Notes: generated by a model not told the origin, from the sequence alone. A stretch of 64,000 nt of DNA from Armatimonadota bacterium (GCA_016789105.1 JAEURN010000006.1:310001-374000), one strand, 5' to 3'. Positions 23,725 through 32,885 are shown, numbered from the stretch's first letter. Translations and numbers: made by a program.

Positions 23725-25308
23725 TCAAAACCGCAAGGGGCCGCCAGCTTTGTACACCGCTTCCGCTAGCAATCCCGATTCCTGTGGGAAGGGGGCGGGG
23801 ATGGCCACAGATTCCCCGGTGAGCTCGGCATATTTGGCCGCGCCAGCGGCATTGGCCCAATTGGCAAACCTCCGGTGGGCCGCCTGGCCGAGTTCGCCAG
23901 TTTTGGCTGCGCGGAGCCGGGCAGATTGTTCGGCATAGCACAGCAGAGTCAAATCGCTAATCGCGCCGAGCACTTCTTGGTCTTTGCCAAACCTCTTATA
24001 GGCTTTGCCCGTGAGATCATTGAGGAAGGAATCACCCGATGCCTCCAGCGAGCATTTGCCCTCATTGGCCCGGCGGACCATCCGGTCGGCTAGGAAGATC
24101 CGGTTGATCTCGTTCGTCCCTTCGTAAATCCGGCTTACCCGCGCATCCCGGTAGATCCGGGCAACGGGGAACTCTTCAGTAAAGCCATACCCCCCATAAA
24201 CCTGAATGCATTCGTCAACGATTTTTGCCTCCAATTCGGTCGCCAAAATTTTGCAGGCGCTGCATTCGACGGCAAACTCTTCGGCAGCGAGCCGGTTTTG
24301 GTCGAGGGAGCCGTCGCTTTTGTCGAACGCGGCATCGATGTTTGCTCCGGTGCGGTAAAGGACAGACTCGATGGCAAAATAGAAGGCCGCCATGTCGGCG
24401 AATTTGGCGCGGATAAGGCCGAAATCGGCAATCGGTTGCCCAAACTGCTTCCGGTCTAAGGCATAGGCCGCGGCGTGGCCCATGGCTTGGCGCGCAGGGC
24501 CAGCCGACATTGCCCCCAGTTTGAAACGGCCAATGTTCAGAGCGTTGAAAGCCACATGGTGCCCTTTGCCAGGTAGGTAAAGCAGGTTTTCTTTGGGGAC
24601 GACGGCGTTTTCGAGAACCAACCTCGCCGTCGAAGAACCTTTAAGGCCCATTTTGTGCTCCTCGCGGGCAATGCTAACGCCGGGGAACCCCTTTTCGACC
24701 AAGAATGCCGAAACATGCTCCCCGTCGATCTTGGCCATCACCAAAAAGAAATCCGCCCACTTGGCGTTGCTGATCCACATCTTGGTGCCATTCAGAACGT
24801 AATGGTCGCCTTTGTCTTCGGCGCGAGTGGACATGCTGAGGGCATCCGAACCCGAGTTCGGTTCGCTGAGGGCGTAGGCCCCGATCCACTCCCCACCCGT
24901 GAGCCGGGGAAGGTATTTCTGCTTTTGCTCTTCGGAACCGAAGGCGATGAGGCCGAAAAGCGATATCCCACTCGTGATGCCGACCGTGACGCTAAAAGAG
25001 GCGTCCATGCTCAGGAACTCGAGGATCCGGGCAGCCACGTTCTTCCCGAGCCCCAACCCCCCATAGGCTTCGGGGGCGTCGATTCCGCAAAAGCCCAGTT
25101 GGCCTGCCTTCCGGATCAATGACGGCATCAGGCCATCTTCTTGTTTTTCAAGCCGCTCGACCAAGGGCAAAACTTCCTTTCGGCTGAAGTCTTCGGCCAT
25201 CTGGACCATCAACTGCTCATCGGATCCAAAGTCCTCCGGCGAAAAGGCCGAGCCCGGCGTTTGGGAAAGGAAAGAGCCACCATGCTCCGTCGATCCAGAG
25301 ACCATCAT
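23725..25308 (-). CDS. Acyl-CoA dehydrogenase with C-terminal extension
   Basis: 527 residues. FAD-dependent oxidation of acyl-CoA. Motifs include GFCGIDAPEAYGGLG, YALSEPNSGSDALSM, KMWISNAKWADFF, and IYEGTNEINRIF, where the Glu of YEGTNE is the catalytic base. It has an extra 130-residue helical C-terminal domain (from about residue 400), as in very-long-chain type enzymes. A partner electron-transfer flavoprotein is not in the window. Start may also be ATG 25305. A second, shorter acyl-CoA dehydrogenase lies at 33-34 kb. Confidence 0.92.
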   Translation of the reverse strand: MMVSGSTEHGGSFLSQTPGSAFSPEDFGSDEQLMVQMAEDFSRKEVLPLVERLEKQEDGLMPSLIRKAGQLGFCGIDAPEAYGGLGLGKNVAARILEFLSMDASFSVTVGITSGISLFGLIAFGSEEQKQKYLPRLTGGEWIGAYALSEPNSGSDALSMSTRAEDKGDHYVLNGTKMWISNAKWADFFLVMAKIDGEHVSAFLVEKGFPGVSIAREEHKMGLKGSSTARLVLENAVVPKENLLYLPGKGHHVAFNALNIGRFKLGAMSAGPARQAMGHAAAYALDRKQFGQPIADFGLIRAKFADMAAFYFAIESVLYRTGANIDAAFDKSDGSLDQNRLAAEEFAVECSACKILATELEAKIVDECIQVYGGYGFTEEFPVARIYRDARVSRIYEGTNEINRIFLADRMVRRANEGKCSLEASGDSFLNDLTGKAYKRFGKDQEVLGAISDLTLLCYAEQSARLRAAKTGELGQAAHRRFANWANAAGAAKYAELTGESVAIPAPFPQESGLLAEAVYKAGGPLRF

Positions 25309-25337
25309 GGAACAGATTATACGGCCCGGGGCAATCG

Positions 25338-25739
25338 CTACCTGGCCGACTTGGGCGGCGGCTGTACACCGACCTTCACAAACACCAGCGGGTCGTTGTT
25401 GTCTTCCATCAACTCCGTCCCGTCGGAACTGACCGAGAAGGCATTTGTTTCTTTGCTCTCTTTGTCGGTCAACAGCAACTTGCCATCTTTAAGTTGCCAG
25501 CCTCCGGTACTTTCTTCTTTGTCGATGACAAGGCGGAAAAATCCTTTGTCGATCACAAGGAGGGGCAGGTTGTCCAGCCCGCCGGACTCGGCCACTTCAT
25601 CGGGAGTCGCTTTTAAGCGGTAACTCCCGATGAGCTTGTCGGCATCGGAAAACTTCGCCGGAGATTCGGGCTCGGTCGCTGATTGGCAACCGGCCAGAAA
25701 CAACACCAACAATGAGAGGAGCGCGCCTCGTTTGGCCAC
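25338..25739 (-). CDS. Putative lipoprotein
   Basis: 133 residues. MAKRGALLSLLVLFLAGCQS is a lipoprotein signal with the LAGC lipobox, so Cys17 or Cys18 would be lipidated. The mature part (KFSDADKLIGSYRLKATPDEVAES..., ending FVKVGVQPPPKSAR) looks like a small beta-barrel of lipocalin-like type (GSYRL..., LLLTDKESKETNAF), which I do not recognise. It sits alone between the acyl-CoA dehydrogenase and mnmE. Confidence 0.7.
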   Translation of the reverse strand: MAKRGALLSLLVLFLAGCQSATEPESPAKFSDADKLIGSYRLKATPDEVAESGGLDNLPLLVIDKGFFRLVIDKEESTGGWQLKDGKLLLTDKESKETNAFSVSSDGTELMEDNNDPLVFVKVGVQPPPKSAR

Positions 25740-25772
25740 AGGTTCATTCTACACGGCAAGTAGAATTAGCAT

Positions 25773-27083
25773 GTGGATGGCGTGACAGGATGGGCTGAAA
25801 CCATTGCGGCCTGCATCACGCCGCCTGGACGGGGGGCGGTGGCGGTGGTTCGGGTCAGCGGCCCAAACGCCTTTAGTGTCGCGCGGCGGGTTGCCCCATT
25901 CATCGGTGAAGTAACAAGACACGCTTACTACGGGAGGTTCGCGACCGGGGATGACGGGCTTTGCACGTTGTTTGCCGAGGGTGCCAGCTTCACCGGCGAG
26001 CCCACGGCCGAAATCAGTGGGCACGGCTCCCCGGTTTGCGTGGCCCAATTGCTCGAATCCTGCTACGCATCGGGGGCCAGGCCTGCAAAGCCCGGCGAGT
26101 TCACGCTCCGGGCGTTCCTCAACGGTCAAATCGACCTTGCCCAAGCTGAAGGGATCCGCGAGACCATCGAAGCCGTATCCGCCCGGCAACTTGACCAAGC
26201 CAACCGGCTGCGCCAAGGCCGCTTGGCGTCCGAACTCGCCCCTGTCGTCGAAGCGCTGCGGCACACGCTCACAACGGTTGAGGCTTCGACAGATTTCAGC
26301 GAGGAGATTGGCGAACTTACCGAAGCGCAGAGGACTGGGGCCCTGGTCCAAGCCCTTTCAGATATCGACCGGTTCTTAGCGACGGAGGATTTGGCGAGGC
26401 GGATCAAATCGGGGGCCCTCGTCGTCCTGGCTGGGCAGCCGAATGCCGGCAAAAGTTCACTGTTGAACGCCTTGCTCAAATCCGACCGAGCCATTGTCAA
26501 CCCGATTGCCGGGACAACCCGCGATACGATTGAAGAACAAATGGAGTTGGATGGCATTCCGATCCGTTTGGTGGATACTGCGGGGCTCAGAAACTCTCAA
26601 GATGAAGTCGAGCAATCGGGCATCGATCGGACATGGCAGGCCGTGCGCGAAGCGGATTTGGTGCTTTACCTGTACGATGCGGATTCCGGTTGGCAAGAAG
26701 CAGATTCGGAGAATGTGGGCGGCCTGGCCAGCACGCACGAAATCGTGGCGACCAAATCCGACCTCGCAACGGGTGGCCGGGGCCTGCCAGTCTCATCGGT
26801 GACCGGCGACGGCTTGGCGGATCTCGTCGCGCTGATCCGCAGATCGATTGTCGACAGTGGCGTTGAACCGCCATCGCTTGTCGAGCGGCACTATGCCGTG
26901 ATGCGCGAAGTACGGGATCTTGCCCAAGAATCGCTCGCCACTTTACGCAGTGAAAGCATCCCGGACGACTTGGCCGCCGTCACCCTGCGTTCAGCCCTCC
27001 GAAAACTCGGGGAAATCACCGGCGAATCCGCCCCGGCTGATGTGCTGGAGCGGATATTCAGCCAGTTTTGCATCGGCAAATAA
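25773..27083 (+). CDS. mnmE: tRNA uridine-5-carboxymethylaminomethyl synthesis GTPase MnmE
   Basis: 436 residues. The N-terminal folate-binding domain reads TIAACITPPGRGAVAVVRVSGPNAF. The G domain has GQPNAGKSSLLNALL, GTTRDTIEEQ, DTAGLR and TKSD. The C-terminal FCIGK is the conserved C-x-G-K used in tRNA modification. With MnmG it modifies U34 of wobble tRNAs. GTG 25773 is preceded by TAGAAT 6 nt upstream (possible leaderless start); GTG 25782 is an alternative. It ends 2 nt before the convergent tandem-GNAT gene. Confidence 0.95.
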   Translation: MDGVTGWAETIAACITPPGRGAVAVVRVSGPNAFSVARRVAPFIGEVTRHAYYGRFATGDDGLCTLFAEGASFTGEPTAEISGHGSPVCVAQLLESCYASGARPAKPGEFTLRAFLNGQIDLAQAEGIRETIEAVSARQLDQANRLRQGRLASELAPVVEALRHTLTTVEASTDFSEEIGELTEAQRTGALVQALSDIDRFLATEDLARRIKSGALVVLAGQPNAGKSSLLNALLKSDRAIVNPIAGTTRDTIEEQMELDGIPIRLVDTAGLRNSQDEVEQSGIDRTWQAVREADLVLYLYDADSGWQEADSENVGGLASTHEIVATKSDLATGGRGLPVSSVTGDGLADLVALIRRSIVDSGVEPPSLVERHYAVMREVRDLAQESLATLRSESIPDDLAAVTLRSALRKLGEITGESAPADVLERIFSQFCIGK

Positions 27084-27085
27084 CC

Positions 27086-28042
27086 CTAGATCTCTCGCGA
27101 GTAAGAGTTCCACACCCAATAGGGCCGGAACCCGAGCTCGTAATTGAGTTGGAGCATCGGGTTATTTTCCTCGTTGTCACAGGTGATTTGGATTCCGCCT
27201 GCATCTTTGGCCAATTGGAAGTTGATGGCCTTGAGAGCCTTTGCAATCCCCCGCCTGCGGTAATTCCGGTCGACGCCAGTCAGCCCTGTCCAATAGTAGT
27301 CTGGCGCATCTTCGTTGCGGAACAGCATGGAGGTTGCAACAAGAAAGTCGCCGTCGGCGGCAATTTGGATGGTGGCAAACGAAGCCCGTTGGACTTCGAA
27401 CTGTTTGACGAACGACTCCAATGGCTCGCCGGTGAACTCATAGGGCAGGGGGACATCCCGGGTAAGCCGCAGATCCAACTCATGGTAGCGGGCCCAACCG
27501 CCGGCAGGATCTTCCGCTAACAGGTCTTGCAGAGAGAGAACCCGAAGGTCTGAGGCTTTGAGCGATGCGATGGCCGGTTGGAACGCATCCAGATCCAGTT
27601 GATCGAGCTTCAGGATGGATTCGGGGTTGGCTTGGTCGAACTTGAATCCACTTTCTAGCAAGGAATCATGGAACGCCCCATAGTGGGTGGGAGCCCACGT
27701 GTTGACCTTTTTCCCTCCTGAATCTCGGATGGCTTCCAACGCAAACCCGATCATGGCATCGCATCCCGGTCGGTCCAATCCACGGGGTAGGTTCGGCCAG
27801 AACTGGTAGAGGGTGAGGTCGCCGGACCAGTAGGTCGGCATGATGCCAAAATCGCCGACTGCGACGCCATCTTGAATCACCAAGAACCGTTGGATGGCGT
27901 GCGGGCGCGCCGCATCTTCTTGTTTGGTGCGGGCAAGCGTGGAAGCGCGGTCGGGCCGGTCTTCGGCATTGAGGTCCAGATAGGTTTGAAGTTCCGCGTC
28001 CGTTTCGACGCGTTGAAATCGAATGTTCGTTGGGTTTTCCAT
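27086..28042 (-). CDS. Tandem GNAT acetyltransferase
   Basis: 318 residues with two GNAT-like halves. The N-terminal half (to about residue 140) includes YWSGDLTLYQFWPNLPR and lacks a clean acetyl-CoA loop. The C-terminal half has YWTGLTGVDRNYRRRGIAKALK, the R-x-x-G-x-A loop, then GGIQITCDNEENNPMLQLNYELGF, a full catalytic GNAT domain. This two-domain layout is like mycothiol-synthase-type and related proteins, but the substrate is unknown. It has a strong promoter and a 140-nt leader (see 28122-28216). No SD is obvious before ATG 28042. Confidence 0.8.
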   Translation of the reverse strand: MENPTNIRFQRVETDAELQTYLDLNAEDRPDRASTLARTKQEDAARPHAIQRFLVIQDGVAVGDFGIMPTYWSGDLTLYQFWPNLPRGLDRPGCDAMIGFALEAIRDSGGKKVNTWAPTHYGAFHDSLLESGFKFDQANPESILKLDQLDLDAFQPAIASLKASDLRVLSLQDLLAEDPAGGWARYHELDLRLTRDVPLPYEFTGEPLESFVKQFEVQRASFATIQIAADGDFLVATSMLFRNEDAPDYYWTGLTGVDRNYRRRGIAKALKAINFQLAKDAGGIQITCDNEENNPMLQLNYELGFRPYWVWNSYSREI

Positions 28043-28121
28043 AGCGGTGCCGCGCAGAGCCTTCGGGCGTACTGCGGCCAGGTTCAGTCAAAAGATGGGA
28101 GTCAGCGTAGCGAGTGATGCG

Positions 28122-28157
28122 CTACGGGATTCGGGAAAGGGAGGCGTATTTATTCAT
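28122..28157 (-). other. Short leader open reading frame upstream of the tandem GNAT gene
   Basis: ATG 28157 is placed 8 nt after a perfect GGAGG and opens an 11-codon frame reading MNKYASLSRIP, ending in a TAG. The stop lies in the left arm of a hairpin (GTAGCG...CGCTAC). A leader peptide or attenuator is possible; no T-run follows the hairpin. Confidence 0.4.
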
Positions 28158-28187
28158 GCGGCATACCTCCGATGGCGGAATTCGGAA

Positions 28188-28216
28188 ATTATATCCGATG
28201 GGTCTGCCCTTGGCAA
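28188..28216 (-). promoter_or_regulatory. Strong sigma-70 type promoter
   Basis: On the minus strand TTGCCA (28216-28211), a 17-nt spacer and TATAAT (28193-28188) point at the tandem GNAT gene. Start of transcription should be near 28181, about 140 nt before the GNAT ATG. Confidence 0.75.
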
Positions 28217-28245
28217 GCAGGCCCAGGAAGAGACTCAACCAGGGC

Positions 28246-28587
28246 TCAGCGGATGCTGCCGGCGGTGAACCAGACGATCCAGATTAGGGCATAGGCGGCC
28301 GAGCCGGCAAGGGCGGCACGTCGGACAAAAACTTGGTGGGTTTGGTAGTAGCGGGCCATGACGGCATAAGCCAACAGCAGGGTCATCCCCTTGACGGCGG
28401 CAAAAAGCCATTCGCTTCGCTCGATAACCGGGCGCATGATCGGATTCAATTCGACAATCAGTCCCCGGCTGTGCAAAACGGCAGTGACGACCAGATCAAT
28501 AAAGCCAATGGCCATCAACAGGATCAGGGCCCGGGAGGGGAACACCTTGTCCCACTCGATCACACCAGTTCGCATCTCGGATTGCAT
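28246..28587 (-). CDS. DUF5658 family membrane protein
   Basis: 113 residues with three hydrophobic helices. The block LMAIGFIDLVVTAVLHSRGLIVELNPIMRP is typical of DUF5658 small membrane proteins (D and ELNP are conserved), of unknown function. ATG 28587 lies inside the end of dacB, overlapping it by 92 nt in another frame. It is the last gene before the promoter at 28.2 kb. Confidence 0.7.
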   Translation of the reverse strand: MQSEMRTGVIEWDKVFPSRALILLMAIGFIDLVVTAVLHSRGLIVELNPIMRPVIERSEWLFAAVKGMTLLLAYAVMARYYQTHQVFVRRAALAGSAAYALIWIVWFTAGSIR

Positions 28588-29860
28588 GTTCGTTCTCGCG
28601 CATTGACAACGAATCGTGGATGGCTTGGATCAAGGCATCCTGCAACTTTCTCGCTTCGGCGGCGGTTGTGGTGTAGTGGTTCATCATGATGCTGAACACC
28701 ACCGTTTTCCCGCCGGGGAGGCCAAGAAAGCCGGACAGGCATGAAACCGAATCCAGCGTTCCCGTCTTCGCGGTCACATCCAACCCGGTCAGCCTGACCC
28801 TCATCGTGCCTTCGCCGCTGTGGGCCATGGCTCGGATGAAGTCATCCCGGTAGGGTTGTGAATAAGCGTGGCGCAACAACTGTGCCAACGCAAAGGGAGT
28901 CGCGAGATTATGCCGGCTCATTCCACTGCCGTCCTCTGGCCGTATGGCCCCGGGACGCAGCTGTAACAGGTTTGTGTGGTACTCCGCCATAGATTTGGCG
29001 GCATCGGGCCAGTTCCCCTTGCCGCTTCCGGAGAGCAACAAGCTTTCGGCTAGCAGGTTGTCGGAAGGTTCCAGGCAGAGCCGGGCGTAGTCCCTCAGGG
29101 GCACGCTCAGGATCTCAGCATCGGGCTCGCGGTCTGGCACCTTTTGCGTTGGGACAAACTGCATTCCCAGGATGCGAGAAGCGGCTAGGTCGGGGTCGCG
29201 GAGGGCGAATGTGGCCAAGACCCCCGGTTTTTCGTCGATATTCCCGCGGATCGTCACCTCCGCATGGGTGCGGTCATATTCCACGGTGGCCGGCAGGGCC
29301 CCGCCGATGTGCCGGATCGTCACGCCGCACCAATCGGGAACTGTCGGGATGCCTCCGGAGATGCTGACGTCGAACTGCGCTCGGTCAACGCTAAAAGCCG
29401 TGCAAGCCGGTGCATACCGGAACGGCTTGTCGTCGTCTTCCCAACTCGGGCCGAAATCGAACCGGTATGCCTGGCGGACATGAACCACGCCCCTCCCCGA
29501 GACGCCAAGCCTTCGTTTGACATCAAACAACTGGCTTGATGTCATCGTTTGGTCGCCTGGCGCATCGACCCACACGTCGTCGCCATCTCGCCAAAATCGG
29601 GTCCGGAACCGGAAGTCGGAGCCCAACCGGTCGAAAGCCAAAACCGAACTCAAAATCTTTTCATTGCTGGCCGGGACGAACCGGGTGTCCGCCATTCGGC
29701 TATAGAGCACTTTGCCATCTGGTTGGCAAATGTAGATTCCCACCATCGTTCCATTTTCGACTTCGGCTTGAATCAGGGAATCGATGGCCATCCCCAAATC
29801 GGGTGCCGGGGCGGGCGCACGGAGGCCGATCAACGAGGCCAGAAGCACCGGGACGACCAT
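28496..29860 (-). CDS. dacB: D-alanyl-D-alanine carboxypeptidase/endopeptidase (PBP4, S13)
   Basis: 454 residues. Penicillin-binding protein 4 family with signal-like N-terminus (MVVPVLLASLIGLRAPAPAP). Motifs: Ser65-x-x-Lys68 in FVPASNEKIL, SDNLLAES (S-x-N) and TAKTGTLDSVS (KTG). It trims peptidoglycan side chains and cross-bridges in the periplasm. The usual S13 fold should end near KLQDALIQAIHDSL; the frame continues for about 33 more residues inside the DUF5658 gene, without family-like sequence. A frameshift or a true overlap are possible. Confidence 0.88.
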   Translation of the reverse strand: MVVPVLLASLIGLRAPAPAPDLGMAIDSLIQAEVENGTMVGIYICQPDGKVLYSRMADTRFVPASNEKILSSVLAFDRLGSDFRFRTRFWRDGDDVWVDAPGDQTMTSSQLFDVKRRLGVSGRGVVHVRQAYRFDFGPSWEDDDKPFRYAPACTAFSVDRAQFDVSISGGIPTVPDWCGVTIRHIGGALPATVEYDRTHAEVTIRGNIDEKPGVLATFALRDPDLAASRILGMQFVPTQKVPDREPDAEILSVPLRDYARLCLEPSDNLLAESLLLSGSGKGNWPDAAKSMAEYHTNLLQLRPGAIRPEDGSGMSRHNLATPFALAQLLRHAYSQPYRDDFIRAMAHSGEGTMRVRLTGLDVTAKTGTLDSVSCLSGFLGLPGGKTVVFSIMMNHYTTTAAEARKLQDALIQAIHDSLSMRENEHAIRDANWCDRVGQGVPLPGPDPVDGHWLY

Positions 29861-29934
29861 TCCCCAAAGTTACCCGCCAAGCCAGGTACCGCGGGGAGCC
29901 TGCGGGTAAGCCGGGCCTGAATTCATCGAGAAAC

Positions 29935-31749
29935 TCAAACTTCGAGCGGCTCTTGGCCCTCTTGGGTCTGCCGCGCGGCGATTTGCTCGCTGTAAAGCTT
30001 TGCGTAGAGCCCGCCAGCTGCCAGCAAGTCGGAGTGTTTGCCCGATTCGACGATCCGCCCATTTTCCAACACCAAGATTTGGTCGGCATGCAGGATGGTG
30101 CTCAGGCGGTGGGCAATCGCAAACGTCGTGCGGCCCGCCATGAGGGTGGCCAGAGAATCTTGGATGAGCCTTTCTGAACGGGTGTCCAAAGCGGAAGTCG
30201 CCTCATCTAGAATCAGGATCTTAGGGTTCTTCAGAATCGCGCGGGCAATTGCCAGACGCTGTTTCTCACCGCCGCTGAGCTTGTAGCCCCGCTCACCGAC
30301 GATGGTCTCGTATCCGTTTTCAAGACTTGCCACGTGGTCGTGGATGGCCGCGAGTTTGCAGGCTTCTTCCAGTTCAGATTGAGTCGCATTCGGTTTGGCG
30401 ACCCGCAGGTTCTCGGCAACCGTCGTGTGCATCAAGTAAGTTTCTTGCGTGACGGCGCCGACCACTTTGGCCAAGTCGTCGAGCTTAATATCCTTGACAT
30501 TTTTCCCGTCGATCAGGACTTCGCCGGAATCCGCATCGTAAAGCCGGGGAATCAGATAGGTCAGCGTTGTTTTTCCCGCACCGGATGGACCGACCAAGGC
30601 GATGAGTTGGCCTGGTTCGGCTCGGAAGCTGATGTCCGAAAGCGTGTCGCGGTCAGACTCCAGGTCATATTTGAACCCGACATTCCGGAACTCAACCGCG
30701 CCCGGGGTGTCGGAGGAGATTGACGCCGCATTGGGCTTGTCTTTGATGTCCAACGGGTAATCGGTGTACTCGAAAATCCGTTCGAACAAGGCAAATGACT
30801 TCATGATTTCGATCTGCGCGCCAAAAAGCGCCGTCATCGGGAAGTACAGCCGAATTTGCAAACCCGTAAAGGCCACTAGGAGGCCGATCGTGATGTATTT
30901 ATCCCCCTGCTTGATCAGCAGCCATCCGGCCAACAGATAAACGAGGGCCGGCGCCACTTGCGTGATCAACCGGATCATGCCGAAAAAGATGTACTGAATG
31001 ACCGACGCTTTCACCTGCCAACCTGCAAGCTTCTGGTTTTCAGTATCGAATCGCTCCGAAAGCGTGTGGTGTTGGCCGACGGCCTTGGTCAACAAAATCC
31101 CGGAAACCGATAGGGTCTCCTGCATCATGGCGTTCAACTCGGCGGTTTGCTCCTGGGTGCCTTTGCTGACGTTGCGGGCAAAGTCCCCAACCGACTTACC
31201 AATCACCATGAACAAGGGCACCAGCACGATACTAAGCAGCGTGAGACGCCAATCCATCACCACCATTGCGATCAACGTGCTGATGACGATCCCGATGTTG
31301 CTGATTTGGTCGACCAGCGTGTTGCTGACCACCGTTTGCACTCCCTGCACATCGCTGATCAGTCGCGTTTGAATTTCACCCGTGCGTGCATTGGTGAAAA
31401 ACCGCAACGACATCTTTTGCAAGTGGTCAAAGAGTTGTTGTCGCAGATCGCACATGATGCGTTGGCCAACAACCACGCCCCAATAGCCGTAAAGGAGAGT
31501 CATGCCGGCACCGGCCAGCACGGAAATCAGAATGTAGGCGGAATATTCGCCTATGATGGGGAAGTTCTTTTGGGCGATCCCCACATCGATAACCGTCTTG
31601 ATCAAATACGGCGGCACGATGCCCAAAACCACCCCGAGCAAAACGGCCCCGCACGTCAGCCAAACCATCTTGGCGTGCGGTTTGAACAGACCGATGATCC
31701 GCCGAATCATGGCCCGGTCCAACTGCTTCTTGTCGGCGGTTTCTTCCAC
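29935..31749 (-). CDS. ABC transporter, fused permease and ATPase (MsbA-like exporter)
   Basis: 604 residues. Six transmembrane helices lie in the first ~320 residues (VWLTCGAVLLGVVLGIVPPYLIKTVIDVGI onward). The ATPase domain has Walker A GPSGAGKTT, Q-loop TQETYLMHTT, signature LSGGEKQR, Walker B ILILDEATSALD and H-loop IAHRLST. Such half-transporters dimerise to export lipids, peptides or drugs. Cargo unknown. It is transcribed alone; a 74-nt gap separates it from dacB. Confidence 0.92.
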   Translation of the reverse strand: MEETADKKQLDRAMIRRIIGLFKPHAKMVWLTCGAVLLGVVLGIVPPYLIKTVIDVGIAQKNFPIIGEYSAYILISVLAGAGMTLLYGYWGVVVGQRIMCDLRQQLFDHLQKMSLRFFTNARTGEIQTRLISDVQGVQTVVSNTLVDQISNIGIVISTLIAMVVMDWRLTLLSIVLVPLFMVIGKSVGDFARNVSKGTQEQTAELNAMMQETLSVSGILLTKAVGQHHTLSERFDTENQKLAGWQVKASVIQYIFFGMIRLITQVAPALVYLLAGWLLIKQGDKYITIGLLVAFTGLQIRLYFPMTALFGAQIEIMKSFALFERIFEYTDYPLDIKDKPNAASISSDTPGAVEFRNVGFKYDLESDRDTLSDISFRAEPGQLIALVGPSGAGKTTLTYLIPRLYDADSGEVLIDGKNVKDIKLDDLAKVVGAVTQETYLMHTTVAENLRVAKPNATQSELEEACKLAAIHDHVASLENGYETIVGERGYKLSGGEKQRLAIARAILKNPKILILDEATSALDTRSERLIQDSLATLMAGRTTFAIAHRLSTILHADQILVLENGRIVESGKHSDLLAAGGLYAKLYSEQIAARQTQEGQEPLEV

Positions 31750-31835
31750 TAAGTTGCAGGATACCGCTGGTCAAAAGGCAAGCCAGGAGACTCGGTCCGT
31801 CCGCCGGTTGATTGCCGTTCCAACATGCCCGACAA

Positions 31836-31880
31836 TAAAAAAGGGGCCAGGATCGTCACTTGCGCTTTGATCCTGACCCC
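31836..31880 (-). terminator. Rho-independent terminator of the prepilin/lipoprotein pair
   Basis: On the minus strand GGGGTCAGGATC (31880-31869) pairs with GATCCTGGCCCC (31854-31843), with one T-G pair and a 14-nt loop, followed by TTTTTT. It lies 10 nt after the small lipoprotein stop. Confidence 0.85.
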
Positions 31881-31890
31881 GCTTGCGGAG

Positions 31891-32049
31891 TTACTTGCCG
31901 GTGTCGATGTCTCCAGCCGACAACTGCTGCTGGGCGGCATCCTGCTCAGACTTTTCCTTGCTTTGGGGTGCCTCGGAAGATGCCGAGCACCCCGCAAGGG
32001 CAAGGATGGCGGCCGCCAAGGCGATTGCTCCCAGTTTTAGTTTGTCCAA
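31891..32049 (-). CDS. Small putative lipoprotein paired with a prepilin gene
   Basis: 52 residues from TTG 32049. [24 protein letters not shown] is a lipoprotein signal with LAGC. The mature part is Gln/Glu/Lys rich and ends GDIDTGK. The start overlaps the prepilin stop by 13 nt, with AGGA just before it, implying coupling. A similar 50-residue lipoprotein follows the second prepilin gene (57560-57712), with a matching acidic-basic tail ending GEIGR, so the pair is a repeated unit. The terminator follows at once. Function unknown. Confidence 0.7.
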   Translation of the reverse strand: MDKLKLGAIALAAAILALAGCSASSEAPQSKEKSEQDAAQQQLSAGDIDTGK

Positions 32050-32885
32050 GTCCTGGCCCAGCCTTTGTTCGTCGCCGCGCTACCACTCCAAGACGGCGTG
32101 TTGTAACCGACCGGATAGAGGGTGCTGGTGGTGACGACCTTGACATGGGAGTCTGCGTAGCTGACAGCCGTCTTGGCGCCGCAGAGCAGCCTCATGATGT
32201 TGCCCGGTGCCGTAGAAGCGGTGTTGGCTTCGTTGGTGATCGGGGTTTTGCCAGACATGTCATAGGGGCCGTAAACCCCGATGTTCCGAGGGTCGCCACC
32301 CGGGAACGCCGTCCGGTACTGGGGCGGGCGGCTCAGCTGGGCACCGTCAGAAAAGACGATGGTCGACGCCACATCTTGCAATCCGGTCGAAGAGGCCGGA
32401 TAGTTGTAAGCGGTGTCAGCGAACTCGCCATATTGGGCAACCGTGCGCGTTCCGCAACTTGCCGGAGGAACCGGTTGCGCACAGGTGGAAAATCCACCGA
32501 GCGACCAGTAGTTGTACGCCCAAGTGTTGCTGATGTTGGACAACAGCTCTTTGGACATCGGGCTGGCCCAAACTCCGTTCAATTCACCGGTTGTGGTGTT
32601 GACCCCGTTCTTGATATACGGGTTGATCAAACCGGGATACATGTATTGAAGGCTGAACAAAGTCGCTGAATTGGCCATGCTCGCCGACCAGACGGGGAGG
32701 ACATCGTCGTAGTCACCCATGTAGAGCTGGGTTGCGGTGCCAATGTTTTTGAGGTTCGAAATAGATTGCGTCTTCTTGGCTGCCACCTTGGCCTGGGCGA
32801 AGACAGGGAAGAGGATCGCCGCCAGGATGGCGATGATCGCGATCACGACCAGCAGTTCAATGAGTGTAAATGCATGTTTCCGCAT
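32037..32885 (-). CDS. Prepilin-like protein with type IV N-terminus
   Basis: 282 residues from ATG 32885, with GGGGGA 5 nt upstream. [29 protein letters not shown] is a class III signal cleaved before Phe6; the -1 residue is Ala, not the usual Gly. A linker [21 protein letters not shown] then leads to a large external domain with GDYDDVLP and a late ADSHVK motif, as in the abundant DUF1559-like prepilins. It is a pseudopilin or surface fibre subunit exported by a type IV pilus or type II machine not in the window. Followed by the small lipoprotein gene. Confidence 0.85.
   Translation of the reverse strand: MRKHAFTLIELLVVIAIIAILAAILFPVFAQAKVAAKKTQSISNLKNIGTATQLYMGDYDDVLPVWSASMANSATLFSLQYMYPGLINPYIKNGVNTTTGELNGVWASPMSKELLSNISNTWAYNYWSLGGFSTCAQPVPPASCGTRTVAQYGEFADTAYNYPASSTGLQDVASTIVFSDGAQLSRPPQYRTAFPGGDPRNIGVYGPYDMSGKTPITNEANTASTAPGNIMRLLCGAKTAVSYADSHVKVVTTSTLYPVGYNTPSWSGSAATNKGWARTWTN

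Noticed and set aside
31749-32003. 84-residue minus-strand frame near the ABC exporter
   Set aside because: It runs over the terminator and the small lipoprotein gene in another frame; the lipoprotein frame (31891-32049) is the better explanation.
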